A stretch of 27,203 bases of DNA from Bacteroidales bacterium UBA1754 (GCA_002315615.1 DCHK01000028.1:1-27203); one strand, 5' to 3'; counted from the stretch's first letter, positions 16,741-24,131 are shown. A program made the numbers and translations. Notes: generated from the sequence alone by a model not told the origin.

Positions 16741-16801
16741 AGAGCGAAGTTCTACGCTTGTCATCCTCCGCTCTATAATACAAATTAAAACATAAAGAGC
16801 A
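16741..16801 (+). promoter_or_regulatory. Structured leader of the VUT gene, candidate preQ1-type riboswitch
   Basis: AGAGCG (16741-16746) pairs with CGCTCT (16769-16774), and an A-rich tail follows up to the start codon. The loop contains GTTC (16749-16752) and CATCCTCC, words that resemble preQ1-I loops. Alternative pairings exist. AGCG (16743-16746) can pair with CGCT (16755-16758), which frees GCTCT (16770-16774) to pair with AGAGC (16796-16800), just one base before the ATG. This suggests an on/off switch acting on translation. The loop is longer than in classic preQ1-I RNAs, so the class is uncertain. Confidence 0.5.
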
Positions 16802-17497
16802 ATGATAATGAACTTCCTAAAAAAGGAACTGCGTGACTATCAAACCTTATTGCGTAAAGTTCCACCCGTATCACTTTCGGTTTTTGTGCTGTCGGTTGTA
16901 TCGATGAACTTGTTGGCAAACAAGGAAATTTTCCGTAACGAATGGATTGCACTCGACTGTGGTTTTGCTTTCTCGTGGATTCCTTTCATCATTATGGACG
17001 GAATGTGCAAAGCATTTGGTGGAAAAGCAGCCGCAAAAGTGTCGATTTTGGCTATTGCCATCAATTTGGCATTTTTCTGTCTTTTCAAACTTGTTACCCT
17101 CACGCCTGGAAATTGGGGAGAATATTATAGTACTGGAATTTACGAAGTAAACGATGCGCTGAATGCCACTATTGGCGGTTCGGCGTGGATTGTGCTTGGT
17201 TCGGCTTTTGCTATGTTGGTATCGTCTTCAGTGAACGCAGTAGTGAATATTTCGGTAGCGAAACTACTGAAAATGGATGGTTATTGCGAATTTGCCATCC
17301 GTAGTTTCACCTCAACGGCAGTTGCGCAATTCATTGATAACTTCACTTTTGCACTCGTCGTGAGCATTCCACTTTTCGGTTGGAATATGCGACAAACATT
17401 TTTCTGCTCGCTCACCGCAGCATTGGTAGAACTATTGCTCGAAGTGCTTTTTTCAGGTTTTGGATACAAACTTTCGAAAAAATGGGGAAAGGAGTGA
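16802..17497 (+). CDS. VUT family (YhhQ-like) probable queuosine-precursor transporter
   Basis: The 231-residue membrane protein has about six hydrophobic segments and the marks of the VUT/DUF165 family (Pfam Vut_1). These are LLANKEI at 38-44, a Pro-containing helix ending in a conserved Asp (WIPFIIMDGMCKAFGGKAA), and SFTSTAVAQFIDNFTFALVV near 164-183. Characterised relatives such as E. coli YhhQ import preQ0/preQ1, the precursors of the tRNA base queuosine. The sequence is somewhat divergent, so the substrate is inferred. The start could also be the second ATG at 16808. A short structured leader precedes it, which fits known preQ1 control of this family. Confidence 0.82.
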   Translation: MIMNFLKKELRDYQTLLRKVPPVSLSVFVLSVVSMNLLANKEIFRNEWIALDCGFAFSWIPFIIMDGMCKAFGGKAAAKVSILAIAINLAFFCLFKLVTLTPGNWGEYYSTGIYEVNDALNATIGGSAWIVLGSAFAMLVSSSVNAVVNISVAKLLKMDGYCEFAIRSFTSTAVAQFIDNFTFALVVSIPLFGWNMRQTFFCSLTAALVELLLEVLFSGFGYKLSKKWGKE

Positions 17498-17600
17498 AGA
17501 GTTAAAAGTGAAGAGTTAAGAGTGAAGGGCGTTTAATGTTTAATGTTTATTTGGTGATTTGTTTAATTACTTCCCTTCGGTCAGTGATTTTCAATTGTTA
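17494..17600. repeat. Simple-repeat spacer sharing modules with 4801-4912
   Basis: GTGAAGAGTTAAGAGT at 17508-17523 is identical to 4885-4900, and a degenerate copy precedes it. TCCCTTCGGTCAGTGATTTT, starting at 17572 and continuing to 17595, is on the reverse strand a close match to the module at 4829-4853. TTTAATG and TTGTTAA words are also repeated. The gap 17498-17670 between the VUT and acyl-CoA synthetase genes shows no gene and no clear terminator. Confidence 0.7.
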
Positions 17601-17670
17601 ATTGTTAATTTGAAAACAAATCACAATTTTCTCATTGCCAAATATGCTAATTTGCTAATTCTCCTTATTC

Positions 17671-19326
17671 TTACTTATACAAGAATCGCTTGATGCTACG
17701 CTTCGGGGTTTTCTCGAATTCTTCTTTCACCAATTCAAAAGCAGAAATACTACAATAACCAGGCACAAGTTTGTTCACTGCCAATCGGTTTTGTTCCATT
17801 ATTTCTTCTACGGTTTTGTCTGGTTGCGATTTTTTAATGGCATCAGTGTCGGCAAAAACAAGTGCTACAAGTTTATTGTCGCGATTCACCACTAAAGATT
17901 CCACCACATAAGGCATATTGTTCACTTTATCCTCAATTTCTTCGGGATAAATATTTTGACCCGAAGGACCAAGAATCATATTTTTGCTACGACCTTTGAT
18001 GAAAATATTTCCTTGAGCGTCTATCACACCAAGGTCGCCTGTACGCATCCAACCGTCGTCGGTAAAAATGGCTTTTGTTGCTTCTTCGTTTTTGTAGTAA
18101 CCCAGCATTACGTGTTGACCGCGAACCAAAATTTCGCCCACCACTTTTTGTGGGTTTTCAGAATCTATCTTCACCTCATTTCGATACACCGCTTTTCCGC
18201 ACGAACCTTTTTTGAACAATCGCCAATCTTCGTAACCAAGAATTGGTCCACATTCGGTCATTCCATAACCAATGGTGTAAGGGAATTTAATTTTTCTAAG
18301 ACATCTCTCTACTTCGCCATTGAGCGCAGCGCCACCCACAATAAGGTGTTGCACCTGACCACCAAAAGAGTTCATCAACTGGTCGTGAATTTTCTTGCGA
18401 ACGATTATATTCAAAATAGGCGTGTTCCACATTAGTTTAACCATAGGTTTTTCCAATGCAGGGAATATTTTCGACTTGAAAATTTTTTCAATTACCAACG
18501 GAACGGTAAGTATCATATAAGGATGAACTTCGGCAAATGCTTTCATCAGCACGGCAGGCGAAGGCGTTTTGCTCAAGAAATACACGTGGCAACCACCAGC
18601 CAATTGATAGACAAACTCAAAAGCCAATCCAAACATATGAGCCAAAGGCAACATTGAAACCATACTCCAACCCGCCTTGTTAGGAATTTTTTCTTGACCA
18701 TACTGCACATTTCCACTCAAACTACGCCACGGAAGTACCACGCCTTTCGGTGCACTTGTAGTACCAGAAGTATAGTTGATAAGTACGGGCGATTCCATAT
18801 CAAAACGTTCGTAACGGGCATCATTTTTACCAAAACCTTCGGGAAATTTAGCAGTGAATTTTTCGTCTAAATTAGCGTATGCGTCAGTCAGTTTTTCTGA
18901 TGCAGAATGCAAAATTTCAAAATTTCCTGTCGAGATGACACCAATAAGTTGTGGCATTTCTGCAACCGTAAGATTTTTCCAGATATTTTGGCTCACAAAA
19001 AGCATTTTTGCATCGGAATGATTTACCAAAGCGTGAACACTATCGGCTTTGAAATCGGGCAGAATGGAAACTACTACCGCACCATAACTCACAGCCGAAA
19101 GGAATGCTACTGCCCAACGAGTACAGTTACGACTGCAAATGGCAATTTTGTCGCCTTGCTCAATGCCACTTTCAGCAAAAAGGATATGAAGTCGTGCAAT
19201 TTCTTTCGCCATTTCGCCATAGGTGTAATTGGTGTCGCCGTCGAAGTCGCTCATTGCTGGGCAATCCCAATTCTTGTTGATTGACGATTCCAAATAGTCC
19301 AAAAAATGTTTTGTTTTCGCTTCCAT
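17671..19326 (-). CDS. AMP-forming long-chain acyl-CoA (or acyl-ACP) synthetase
   Basis: This adenylate-forming enzyme activates fatty acids with ATP and transfers them to CoA or a similar thiol. The 551 residues include the phosphate loop YTSGTTSAPKG at 185-195, the YGMTECGP motif near 350, the RTGDLG motif near 430, and the hinge and C-terminal cap GRSKNMILGPSGQNIYPEEIE near 445-465. The chain ends RSIKRFLYK; the lysine there may be the catalytic one (PKRSIKR). No signal peptide is seen. It lies 32 bases behind the 115-aa unknown gene and is likely co-transcribed. Chain length is not readable from sequence. Confidence 0.93.
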   Translation of the reverse strand: MEAKTKHFLDYLESSINKNWDCPAMSDFDGDTNYTYGEMAKEIARLHILFAESGIEQGDKIAICSRNCTRWAVAFLSAVSYGAVVVSILPDFKADSVHALVNHSDAKMLFVSQNIWKNLTVAEMPQLIGVISTGNFEILHSASEKLTDAYANLDEKFTAKFPEGFGKNDARYERFDMESPVLINYTSGTTSAPKGVVLPWRSLSGNVQYGQEKIPNKAGWSMVSMLPLAHMFGLAFEFVYQLAGGCHVYFLSKTPSPAVLMKAFAEVHPYMILTVPLVIEKIFKSKIFPALEKPMVKLMWNTPILNIIVRKKIHDQLMNSFGGQVQHLIVGGAALNGEVERCLRKIKFPYTIGYGMTECGPILGYEDWRLFKKGSCGKAVYRNEVKIDSENPQKVVGEILVRGQHVMLGYYKNEEATKAIFTDDGWMRTGDLGVIDAQGNIFIKGRSKNMILGPSGQNIYPEEIEDKVNNMPYVVESLVVNRDNKLVALVFADTDAIKKSQPDKTVEEIMEQNRLAVNKLVPGYCSISAFELVKEEFEKTPKRSIKRFLYK

Positions 19327-19358
19327 ACTGAAAAATATTTTCCTCGAACAAAAGTCCG

Positions 19359-19706
19359 CTATTTTACTAATTTTTGAATAATGCTGACAAATTCTTCTTG
19401 TGCCAAAGCAATTTTTCGCTCACAAAAATTGGCATAATCCTCGAAATAATCGCTACGAATATCTGCAATCAAATCTTCGGTTATTTCGCAGTCGCGCAAC
19501 ACACGTTTGTCAATCAGTTTGCGATAAAATTGAGCAGATTCCAATTTTTGTTCCCAGTTTTCGGGCTTGTTTTCGTGCAACAAATGCTCGGTTTGCGTAA
19601 CCAAGTAAATGCAGTCGTAAAAATTCTGCACACTGCCGAACAACGCCTTCAAACATTGCGTTTGAACCTCGCCAAGTTTTTGCAAATTTTCTTCTGCTTT
19701 TGTCAT
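19359..19706 (-). CDS. Small helical protein of unknown function upstream of the acyl-CoA synthetase
   Basis: The 115-residue product has no signal peptide or membrane segment. It reads as mostly alpha-helical, rich in Glu, Lys, Leu and Gln, with helix-like heptads in EENLQKLGEVQTQCLKALFG and FCERKIALAQEEFVSIIQKL. I recognise no domain. The ORF is complete and ends 32 bases before the acyl-CoA synthetase start, so the two are probably one transcript. An inverted repeat TTGCACA-N12-TGTGCAA lies 24 bases upstream of its start. Its coding status rests on context and codon pattern, not on homology. Confidence 0.65.
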   Translation of the reverse strand: MTKAEENLQKLGEVQTQCLKALFGSVQNFYDCIYLVTQTEHLLHENKPENWEQKLESAQFYRKLIDKRVLRDCEITEDLIADIRSDYFEDYANFCERKIALAQEEFVSIIQKLVK

Positions 19707-19729
19707 ATCAAATTATTATCAATGCAAAA

Positions 19730-19755
19730 TTGCACACTTTTATTGATTTGTGCAA
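19730..19755. promoter_or_regulatory. Inverted repeat TTGCACA-N12-TGTGCAA, possible operator
   Basis: TTGCACA at 19730-19736 and TGTGCAA at 19749-19755 flank 12 bases in the gap between the divergent 115-aa gene and the 5-alpha-reductase gene. The half-sites are identical to those of the 4179-4262 array. It may be an operator for either gene. Confidence 0.4.
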
Positions 19756-19822
19756 ATATTTTACATTAAAATTACAAAAAAGTTTTATTTATGGTTCATT
19801 CATTTCGTATCTACAAAAACAT

Positions 19823-19830
19823 TATCTTTG
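19823..19830 (+). promoter_or_regulatory. -7 element of the 5-alpha-reductase gene
   Basis: TATCTTTG matches TAnnTTTG, 53 bases before the ATG at 19884. No TTG is seen at the -33 spacing. Confidence 0.6.
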
Positions 19831-19883
19831 GCAAATATAGTGGTTGAGGTGAGTTTTTATGAATTTGAAATAACAATTTTACG

Positions 19884-20642
19884 ATGATACAATTTAATAT
19901 TTTACTTTGGGCAATGGTGGCTACGGCAGTGGTTGTGTTCGTGTCGCTCTATTTTGTAGATGCTGGCTATGGCAAGATGATTTCTCCGAAATGGGGTTGG
20001 GCTATCAACAACAAAGTGGCTTGGATACTAATGGAAGCGCCCGTATTTTTCGTGATGCTCTATTTTTGGCTCACGGCAGAAAATATGTGGGCAGTGGCGC
20101 CACTTGCAATGTTTTTGCTTTTCGAACTTCACTATTTTCAACGCTCTTTTATTTTCCCATTTCTACTGAAAGGAAAAAGCAAAATGCCCGTTGCCATAAT
20201 GCTAATGGGTATTATTTTCAACTGCTTGAACGGATATATTCAAGGAATGTGGTTGTTTCGACTTTCGGGTGATATGTATTCGGCAGAATGGCTTTGCACG
20301 CCACAATTTGTCATCGGTACAATCATCTTTTTTATGGGATTGATAATCAATTGGCACTCCGATTACGTGATTCGTCATTTGCGCAAACCTGGCGACACCA
20401 ATCATTATTTGCCAAAAAAAGGAATGTACAAATATGTAACATCTGCCAATTATTTCGGCGAGATAACCGAGTGGGCTGGTTTTGCCATCCTCACGTGGTC
20501 GTTTGCAGGAACAGTTTTCCTTATTTGGACAATGGCAAATCTTGTACCACGTGCCAACTCTATTTATCACAAATACGAGAAGGAATTTGCCGACGAATTT
20601 AGACAACGACCGCTAAAAAGGGTTTTCCCATTTGTGTACTAA
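19884..20642 (+). CDS. Steroid 5-alpha-reductase family membrane enzyme
   Basis: The 252-residue product is close in length and motifs to human SRD5A1/SRD5A2, which reduce the delta-4 double bond of 3-oxo steroids with NADPH. It has about six or seven membrane segments. Glu51 (MEAPVFF) and Tyr84 (HYFQRSF) line up by eye with the human SRD5A2 active-site Glu57 and Tyr91. The NADPH-side motifs INWHSDYVIRHLRKPGD and GMYKYVTSANYFGEITEW are nearly the human ones. I infer reduction of a delta-4-3-oxo steroid or bile-acid intermediate; a fatty or isoprenoid enone is the alternative. An OYE-family gene and two SDR genes follow within 5 kb. It ends seven bases from the convergent porin gene. Confidence 0.88.
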   Translation: MIQFNILLWAMVATAVVVFVSLYFVDAGYGKMISPKWGWAINNKVAWILMEAPVFFVMLYFWLTAENMWAVAPLAMFLLFELHYFQRSFIFPFLLKGKSKMPVAIMLMGIIFNCLNGYIQGMWLFRLSGDMYSAEWLCTPQFVIGTIIFFMGLIINWHSDYVIRHLRKPGDTNHYLPKKGMYKYVTSANYFGEITEWAGFAILTWSFAGTVFLIWTMANLVPRANSIYHKYEKEFADEFRQRPLKRVFPFVY

Positions 20643-20649
20643 AACAGGT

Positions 20650-21717
20650 TTAGAATGCCACTTGCATTTGCACTTGCACGTGGTTGTAGTCCTTTATGTT
20701 GAATGGGCAACAACGTGTGTACTGCACTTGCGCACGACATTTATTAAAGAACCAATACTGCAATCCAGCAGTGTAATTAGTTTGGTCCATATCCTTACTT
20801 ACATTGCGTTCAAAATAATCGAACGATGCAATGGCTTCGAGTTTTTTATACAAAGGCAAACCTACGGTACAATAATAGCCCCAAAGATTTACCTTGCCGT
20901 CTTTTCCTGAAAGATACTCGGTACGCACTCTGAACTTCGGATTGATGTATTCGGCACCAATAGAAAGACGGTCTCGACGATAATTGTCGCCTTTTTTAAT
21001 TTCGGGGTTGTAAGCAGAAGAATCTATGGCGTGTCCCTCGCCACGCTGTGCCGTAGCAACAAATCGCAAACCTTCTATCGGACGATAATCCAAACGAGCA
21101 ATAATGTCTTTTTGTTTGTTTCCGTCCTTACGATTGATACCTTGACCATTCATCAAAGCCAATTCGTAGTAGAAATGATTATCGAGGCAAGTTCCGTAGA
21201 ACATCAAACCAAGGTCTCGACCATATTGAACGCCATACAAAGGGTCGGTGCCACAACCTGAGAGAAACAATACCGCTTGCGAATAACATTCTATAAGTTC
21301 CAATTTTGTTGGCGACAACGGATTTTCGAGAGAATAACTATTTTTGAACTGACCGAAACGCACGTTAAATGCTTCGTGCACACGATAGTCGGTATAAAAT
21401 TCTTGCACTACACTCGAAAAATCGTGCATAAAAAGGAACGACCAGCGGTCTGTAACTTTCACCTTTGCCCAAAATAGCACACGCTTAATGTCGAAAGTAT
21501 TGGTTGTAGTGGGTTCAGCATCGCGATAGGTGTAGCCCGCCTGCGCATATCCGTGAAACTCAAATCTATCGGCAAATGTTTCGACTAACTGCTTCAACTT
21601 TTTTTGCTCCACACTGTCGGTTTTCGTCGCAATGCTATCTGCGCTCGGCGTTTGTGCCGAAATTGAAACGAATGTGGCTAACGCCATTATAAAAAGAATA
21701 AATTTATTGATTTTCAT
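20650..21717 (-). CDS. OprO/OprP-like outer-membrane porin
   Basis: The 355-residue product has a signal peptide (about 1-21, ending SAQ), a short charged linker, and then alternating amphipathic strands typical of a beta-barrel. Strand starts include FEFHGYAQAGYTYRD and RVRTEYLSG, and the C-terminal residue is Phe. It fits the phosphate-selective porin O/P family, which in Bacteroidota covers porins of mixed substrate; phosphate is not proven. A -7 box (21804-21811) precedes it. It lies between the 5-alpha-reductase and OYE genes on the opposite strand, so a link in function is possible but not shown. Confidence 0.85.
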   Translation of the reverse strand: MKINKFILFIMALATFVSISAQTPSADSIATKTDSVEQKKLKQLVETFADRFEFHGYAQAGYTYRDAEPTTTNTFDIKRVLFWAKVKVTDRWSFLFMHDFSSVVQEFYTDYRVHEAFNVRFGQFKNSYSLENPLSPTKLELIECYSQAVLFLSGCGTDPLYGVQYGRDLGLMFYGTCLDNHFYYELALMNGQGINRKDGNKQKDIIARLDYRPIEGLRFVATAQRGEGHAIDSSAYNPEIKKGDNYRRDRLSIGAEYINPKFRVRTEYLSGKDGKVNLWGYYCTVGLPLYKKLEAIASFDYFERNVSKDMDQTNYTAGLQYWFFNKCRAQVQYTRCCPFNIKDYNHVQVQMQVAF

Positions 21718-21803
21718 AAATTTGATTTTTTAATATAAACGATTGAAAGTTTGGTAATTAAGTCTCTCTTGCCTTGACTATTACTGATTTCTTAAAATTT
21801 TTG

Positions 21804-21811
21804 CAAAGATA
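21804..21811 (-). promoter_or_regulatory. -7 element of the porin gene
   Basis: The minus strand reads TATCTTTG, a full TAnnTTTG match, 87 bases before the porin ATG. Confidence 0.6.
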
Positions 21812-21879
21812 GTCATATTTCAAAACAACTTCTTAACTTTACAAATGTTTTTAATTAACATCTATTCATCAGCATTTTT

Positions 21880-23154
21880 ATGAAACTTTTCACTCCCTAT
21901 CAACTTGGACCAATTACCCTTCGCAACCGCATTATTCGCTCTGCCGCTTTCGAAAATATGGGCAAAGACAACAAGGTTACACAACAATTGGAAGACTACC
22001 ACGTATCTGTAGCACGTGGTGGCGTAGGTATGACCACCATAGCATATTGTGCAGTATCGCAGTCGGGGGTATCTTTCAATGGTCAGTTGGTGATAAGTGA
22101 AAAATCGAGAGAATCTCTCAAAAAACTTACCGATGCCGTACACGCCGAGGGGGCAAAGGCATCTATCCAACTTGGGCATTGTGGCAATATGACGCATTTT
22201 TATACTTGTCATTGTATGCCCGTTTCGGCAAGTACGGGGTTCAATCTGTATTCACCAACTTTGCATCGTCGTTTGAAAGTGAACGAAATAAAAACATTAG
22301 TGAAAAATTTTGGCGAAGCAGTAGATTTTTGTCGCGAGTGCGGTTTCGACTGTGTAGAAATACACGCAGGACACGCCTACCTTATTTCGCAATTCATATC
22401 AAAACGCACCAACCACCGACACGATGAGTACGGAGGTTCGTTCGAAAACCGTGTGCGATTTATGAACGAAGTACTCGATGAGGTGATGCTACACGCAGGC
22501 AACGATATGGCAGTAGTGGTAAAAACCAATATGTGGGACGACTGTTGGCGAGGTACAACCATAGAAGAAGGACTTGAAGTAGCGAGGGAAATTCTGAAAC
22601 ACAAAGTACACGGAATAGTGCTTTCAGGCGGTACGGTAAGCGCATCGCCGATGACCATTTTGGGTGGTGCAATGCCTATTAAAACTTTATCGCACTATAT
22701 GCCGATGAAAACATTTTGGTGGTTGAAAGGTGCTTTACGACTTGGCGCAGGCAAAATGATGATTCCCACAGTTCCGTTCAAAGAACTATACTTTATGGAG
22801 CAAGCCAAAATTTTTCAACGCGAACTGAAAAACGAATTGGGCAACACTACCCTCATATACGTGGGTGGCGTGCAATCTGGCGACAACTGCCAACGCATTA
22901 TGGACGAAGGTTTTGAACTTTTTCAAGTGGCGCACGTGCTGATAAAAGACCCCGATTTTGTGAAACACATACAAGAAAATGCACATTACCACGCAGGTTG
23001 TGGACGTTCGAACTACTGCGTAGGCAGAATGTACACCCTTGATATGAAGTGCCACGAATGCGTTCTTCGCGACGGCGAAAAAATACCCAACAGTTTGCAA
23101 AAAGAAATTGCAGAATTGGAAGCGAATGCGAGAAAAAGTGTAGAATCTGAATGA
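21880..23154 (+). CDS. Old Yellow Enzyme family NADH:flavin oxidoreductase with C-terminal cysteine cluster
   Basis: This FMN-dependent ene-reductase family member has 424 residues. It starts LFTPYQLGPITLRNRII, the family opening. The substrate-side histidines are H162 and H165 (IHAGHAYLISQF), followed by the DEYGGSFENR motif. The phosphate-site segment IYVGGVQSGD lies near 326. After the barrel, Cys374, Cys380, Cys391 and Cys394 form a cluster like the 4Fe-4S site of the 2,4-dienoyl-CoA reductase/BaiCD group, but the NADH domain of those enzymes is absent. Ser377 stands where a Cys is usual. It may be a steroid or bile-acid double-bond reductase, given its neighbours; other enones are possible. 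A near-match -7 box (TAACTTTA, 21834-21841) lies upstream. Confidence 0.88.
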   Translation: MKLFTPYQLGPITLRNRIIRSAAFENMGKDNKVTQQLEDYHVSVARGGVGMTTIAYCAVSQSGVSFNGQLVISEKSRESLKKLTDAVHAEGAKASIQLGHCGNMTHFYTCHCMPVSASTGFNLYSPTLHRRLKVNEIKTLVKNFGEAVDFCRECGFDCVEIHAGHAYLISQFISKRTNHRHDEYGGSFENRVRFMNEVLDEVMLHAGNDMAVVVKTNMWDDCWRGTTIEEGLEVAREILKHKVHGIVLSGGTVSASPMTILGGAMPIKTLSHYMPMKTFWWLKGALRLGAGKMMIPTVPFKELYFMEQAKIFQRELKNELGNTTLIYVGGVQSGDNCQRIMDEGFELFQVAHVLIKDPDFVKHIQENAHYHAGCGRSNYCVGRMYTLDMKCHECVLRDGEKIPNSLQKEIAELEANARKSVESE

Positions 23155-23206
23155 ATTTTGTCGGAAAAAGTGTAATTTTTTGCTTGATTTTTTAAGAAAA
23201 AGTGTA
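23132..23206. repeat. Three direct repeats of GAAAAAGTGTA at 32-bp period
   Basis: Identical 11-bp words occur at 23132-23142, 23164-23174 and 23196-23206. The first lies in the last codons of the OYE gene. The third overlaps the -7 box of the small unit by its last two bases. The intervening bases are unrelated. Exact 32-bp spacing (about three helical turns) suggests binding sites on one DNA face. Confidence 0.75.
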
Positions 23207-23212
23207 TATTTG
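23184..23212 (+). promoter_or_regulatory. Promoter of a small transcription unit
   Basis: TTG at 23184-23186, an 18-base spacer, then TATATTTG at 23205-23212 match the Bacteroidota promoter. There is no annotated gene behind it on this strand except the 22-codon ORF, followed by a terminator. Confidence 0.6.
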
Positions 23213-23241
23213 CAACCAAACATACACAATATCAGCAATTT

Positions 23242-23310
23242 ATGTTATTTAGAAAAATTGAAGCAAAAATAAGGCTCAAAATTTCTCCTACTGCAATGCT
23301 AATGCTATAA
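23242..23310 (+). CDS. Candidate 22-residue small protein
   Basis: ATG 23242 to TAA 23310 encodes a basic, partly hydrophobic peptide that starts MLFRKIEAKIRLK and ends AMLML. It has five Lys/Arg, one Glu and a Pro in the second half. The ORF lies about 25 bases behind the expected transcription start of the promoter at 23184-23212 and 35 bases before a terminator hairpin. It may be a real small protein, a leader peptide, or an accidental ORF in a small RNA. Nothing in the sequence identifies a function. Confidence 0.4.
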   Translation: MLFRKIEAKIRLKISPTAMLML

Positions 23311-23345
23311 TCATTTTTTACATTTTAATCCGTATAACAAAAAAC

Positions 23346-23378
23346 TCTCCCTCGCCAGGCAATGCCTAACGGGGGAGA
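23346..23378. terminator. Bidirectional terminator hairpin
   Basis: Bases 23346-23354 pair with 23370-23378 (nine pairs, one G-U), with an inner AGGC/GCCT stem and AAT loop. Plus-strand T-tract follows (TTGTATTTTT), and an A-run before it gives the minus strand a T-tract. It can end both the small unit and the SIMPL gene. Confidence 0.85.
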
Positions 23379-23403
23379 TTGTATTTTTGCAAAAAAATGT
23401 TTT

Positions 23404-24102
23404 TTACTCCAACTTGTAACTTACGGTTGTTACAACGCGTATATTTTTGATGTATGGCGTGTAATTATCTCGGTCGCTGATAGAGAATTGACCTTGGTTG
23501 GCACTTGTAATATCGCCAAGTTTGCTATTAGAATCTTTGGCAAATTTTTCGGCTGCAACGCGCGCATTTTTAGTTGCCTCTTCTATCATTTGAGGTTTAA
23601 TTTCGTTGAGTCCCGTAAACTCGTACGTAGTAGGATTGTCCCAAGTGTCGCCCATCATTGCCACACCTTGTTTAAGCAGTTCTCCTTGTTTGCTAATAAG
23701 CATTTGAACGGTATCAACTTTGTCAGTCGAAACAGTAACGATAAACGTAACTATGTAGCGGTCGCCCGAAAAATTATTATTGTACTCATTGGCAAACTTA
23801 TCTGTAACTTTTGGCGCACCAATATTTATTTCGTTTTCGGCAATTCCTTCCGAAGTGAGAAATTCTTTTATCGTATTGATAGTTTTGTCCATTCGCTCGT
23901 AGATAGCAGGCAAATCGTTGCCCGTTTCTTTGAACTGCATCGGCCAAGTTACTTTGTTGGCTTTCACTTCCATTTCGGCAAGACCTTTTACATTCACCAC
24001 ACGATCTTTGTTCACAAATTTGTTAATGCCCGAATACAAGCAAACTCCCATTCCGAGAAGTCCGAGAGCAATAATGACGGCTTCGATTTTTAAGTTTTTC
24101 AT
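23404..24102 (-). CDS. SIMPL domain protein, membrane-anchored
   Basis: The 232-residue product has one N-terminal membrane segment (about 7-28) and then a periplasmic SIMPL (DUF541) domain to the C-terminus. Recognisable parts are RVVNVKGLAEMEVKANKVTW, the long helix with IKEFLTSEGIAENEI, and the ATKNARVAAEKFAKDSNSKLG helix. The domain occurs in many envelope proteins, and its biochemical role is not established. It is divergent from the first SDR gene, with both -7 boxes within 30 bases, so the two may share regulation. Its transcript ends at the hairpin it shares with the small unit. Confidence 0.88.
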   Translation of the reverse strand: MKNLKIEAVIIALGLLGMGVCLYSGINKFVNKDRVVNVKGLAEMEVKANKVTWPMQFKETGNDLPAIYERMDKTINTIKEFLTSEGIAENEINIGAPKVTDKFANEYNNNFSGDRYIVTFIVTVSTDKVDTVQMLISKQGELLKQGVAMMGDTWDNPTTYEFTGLNEIKPQMIEEATKNARVAAEKFAKDSNSKLGDITSANQGQFSISDRDNYTPYIKNIRVVTTVSYKLE

Positions 24103-24131
24103 ACTAATAATGTTTTTGAAATGATTATGAG

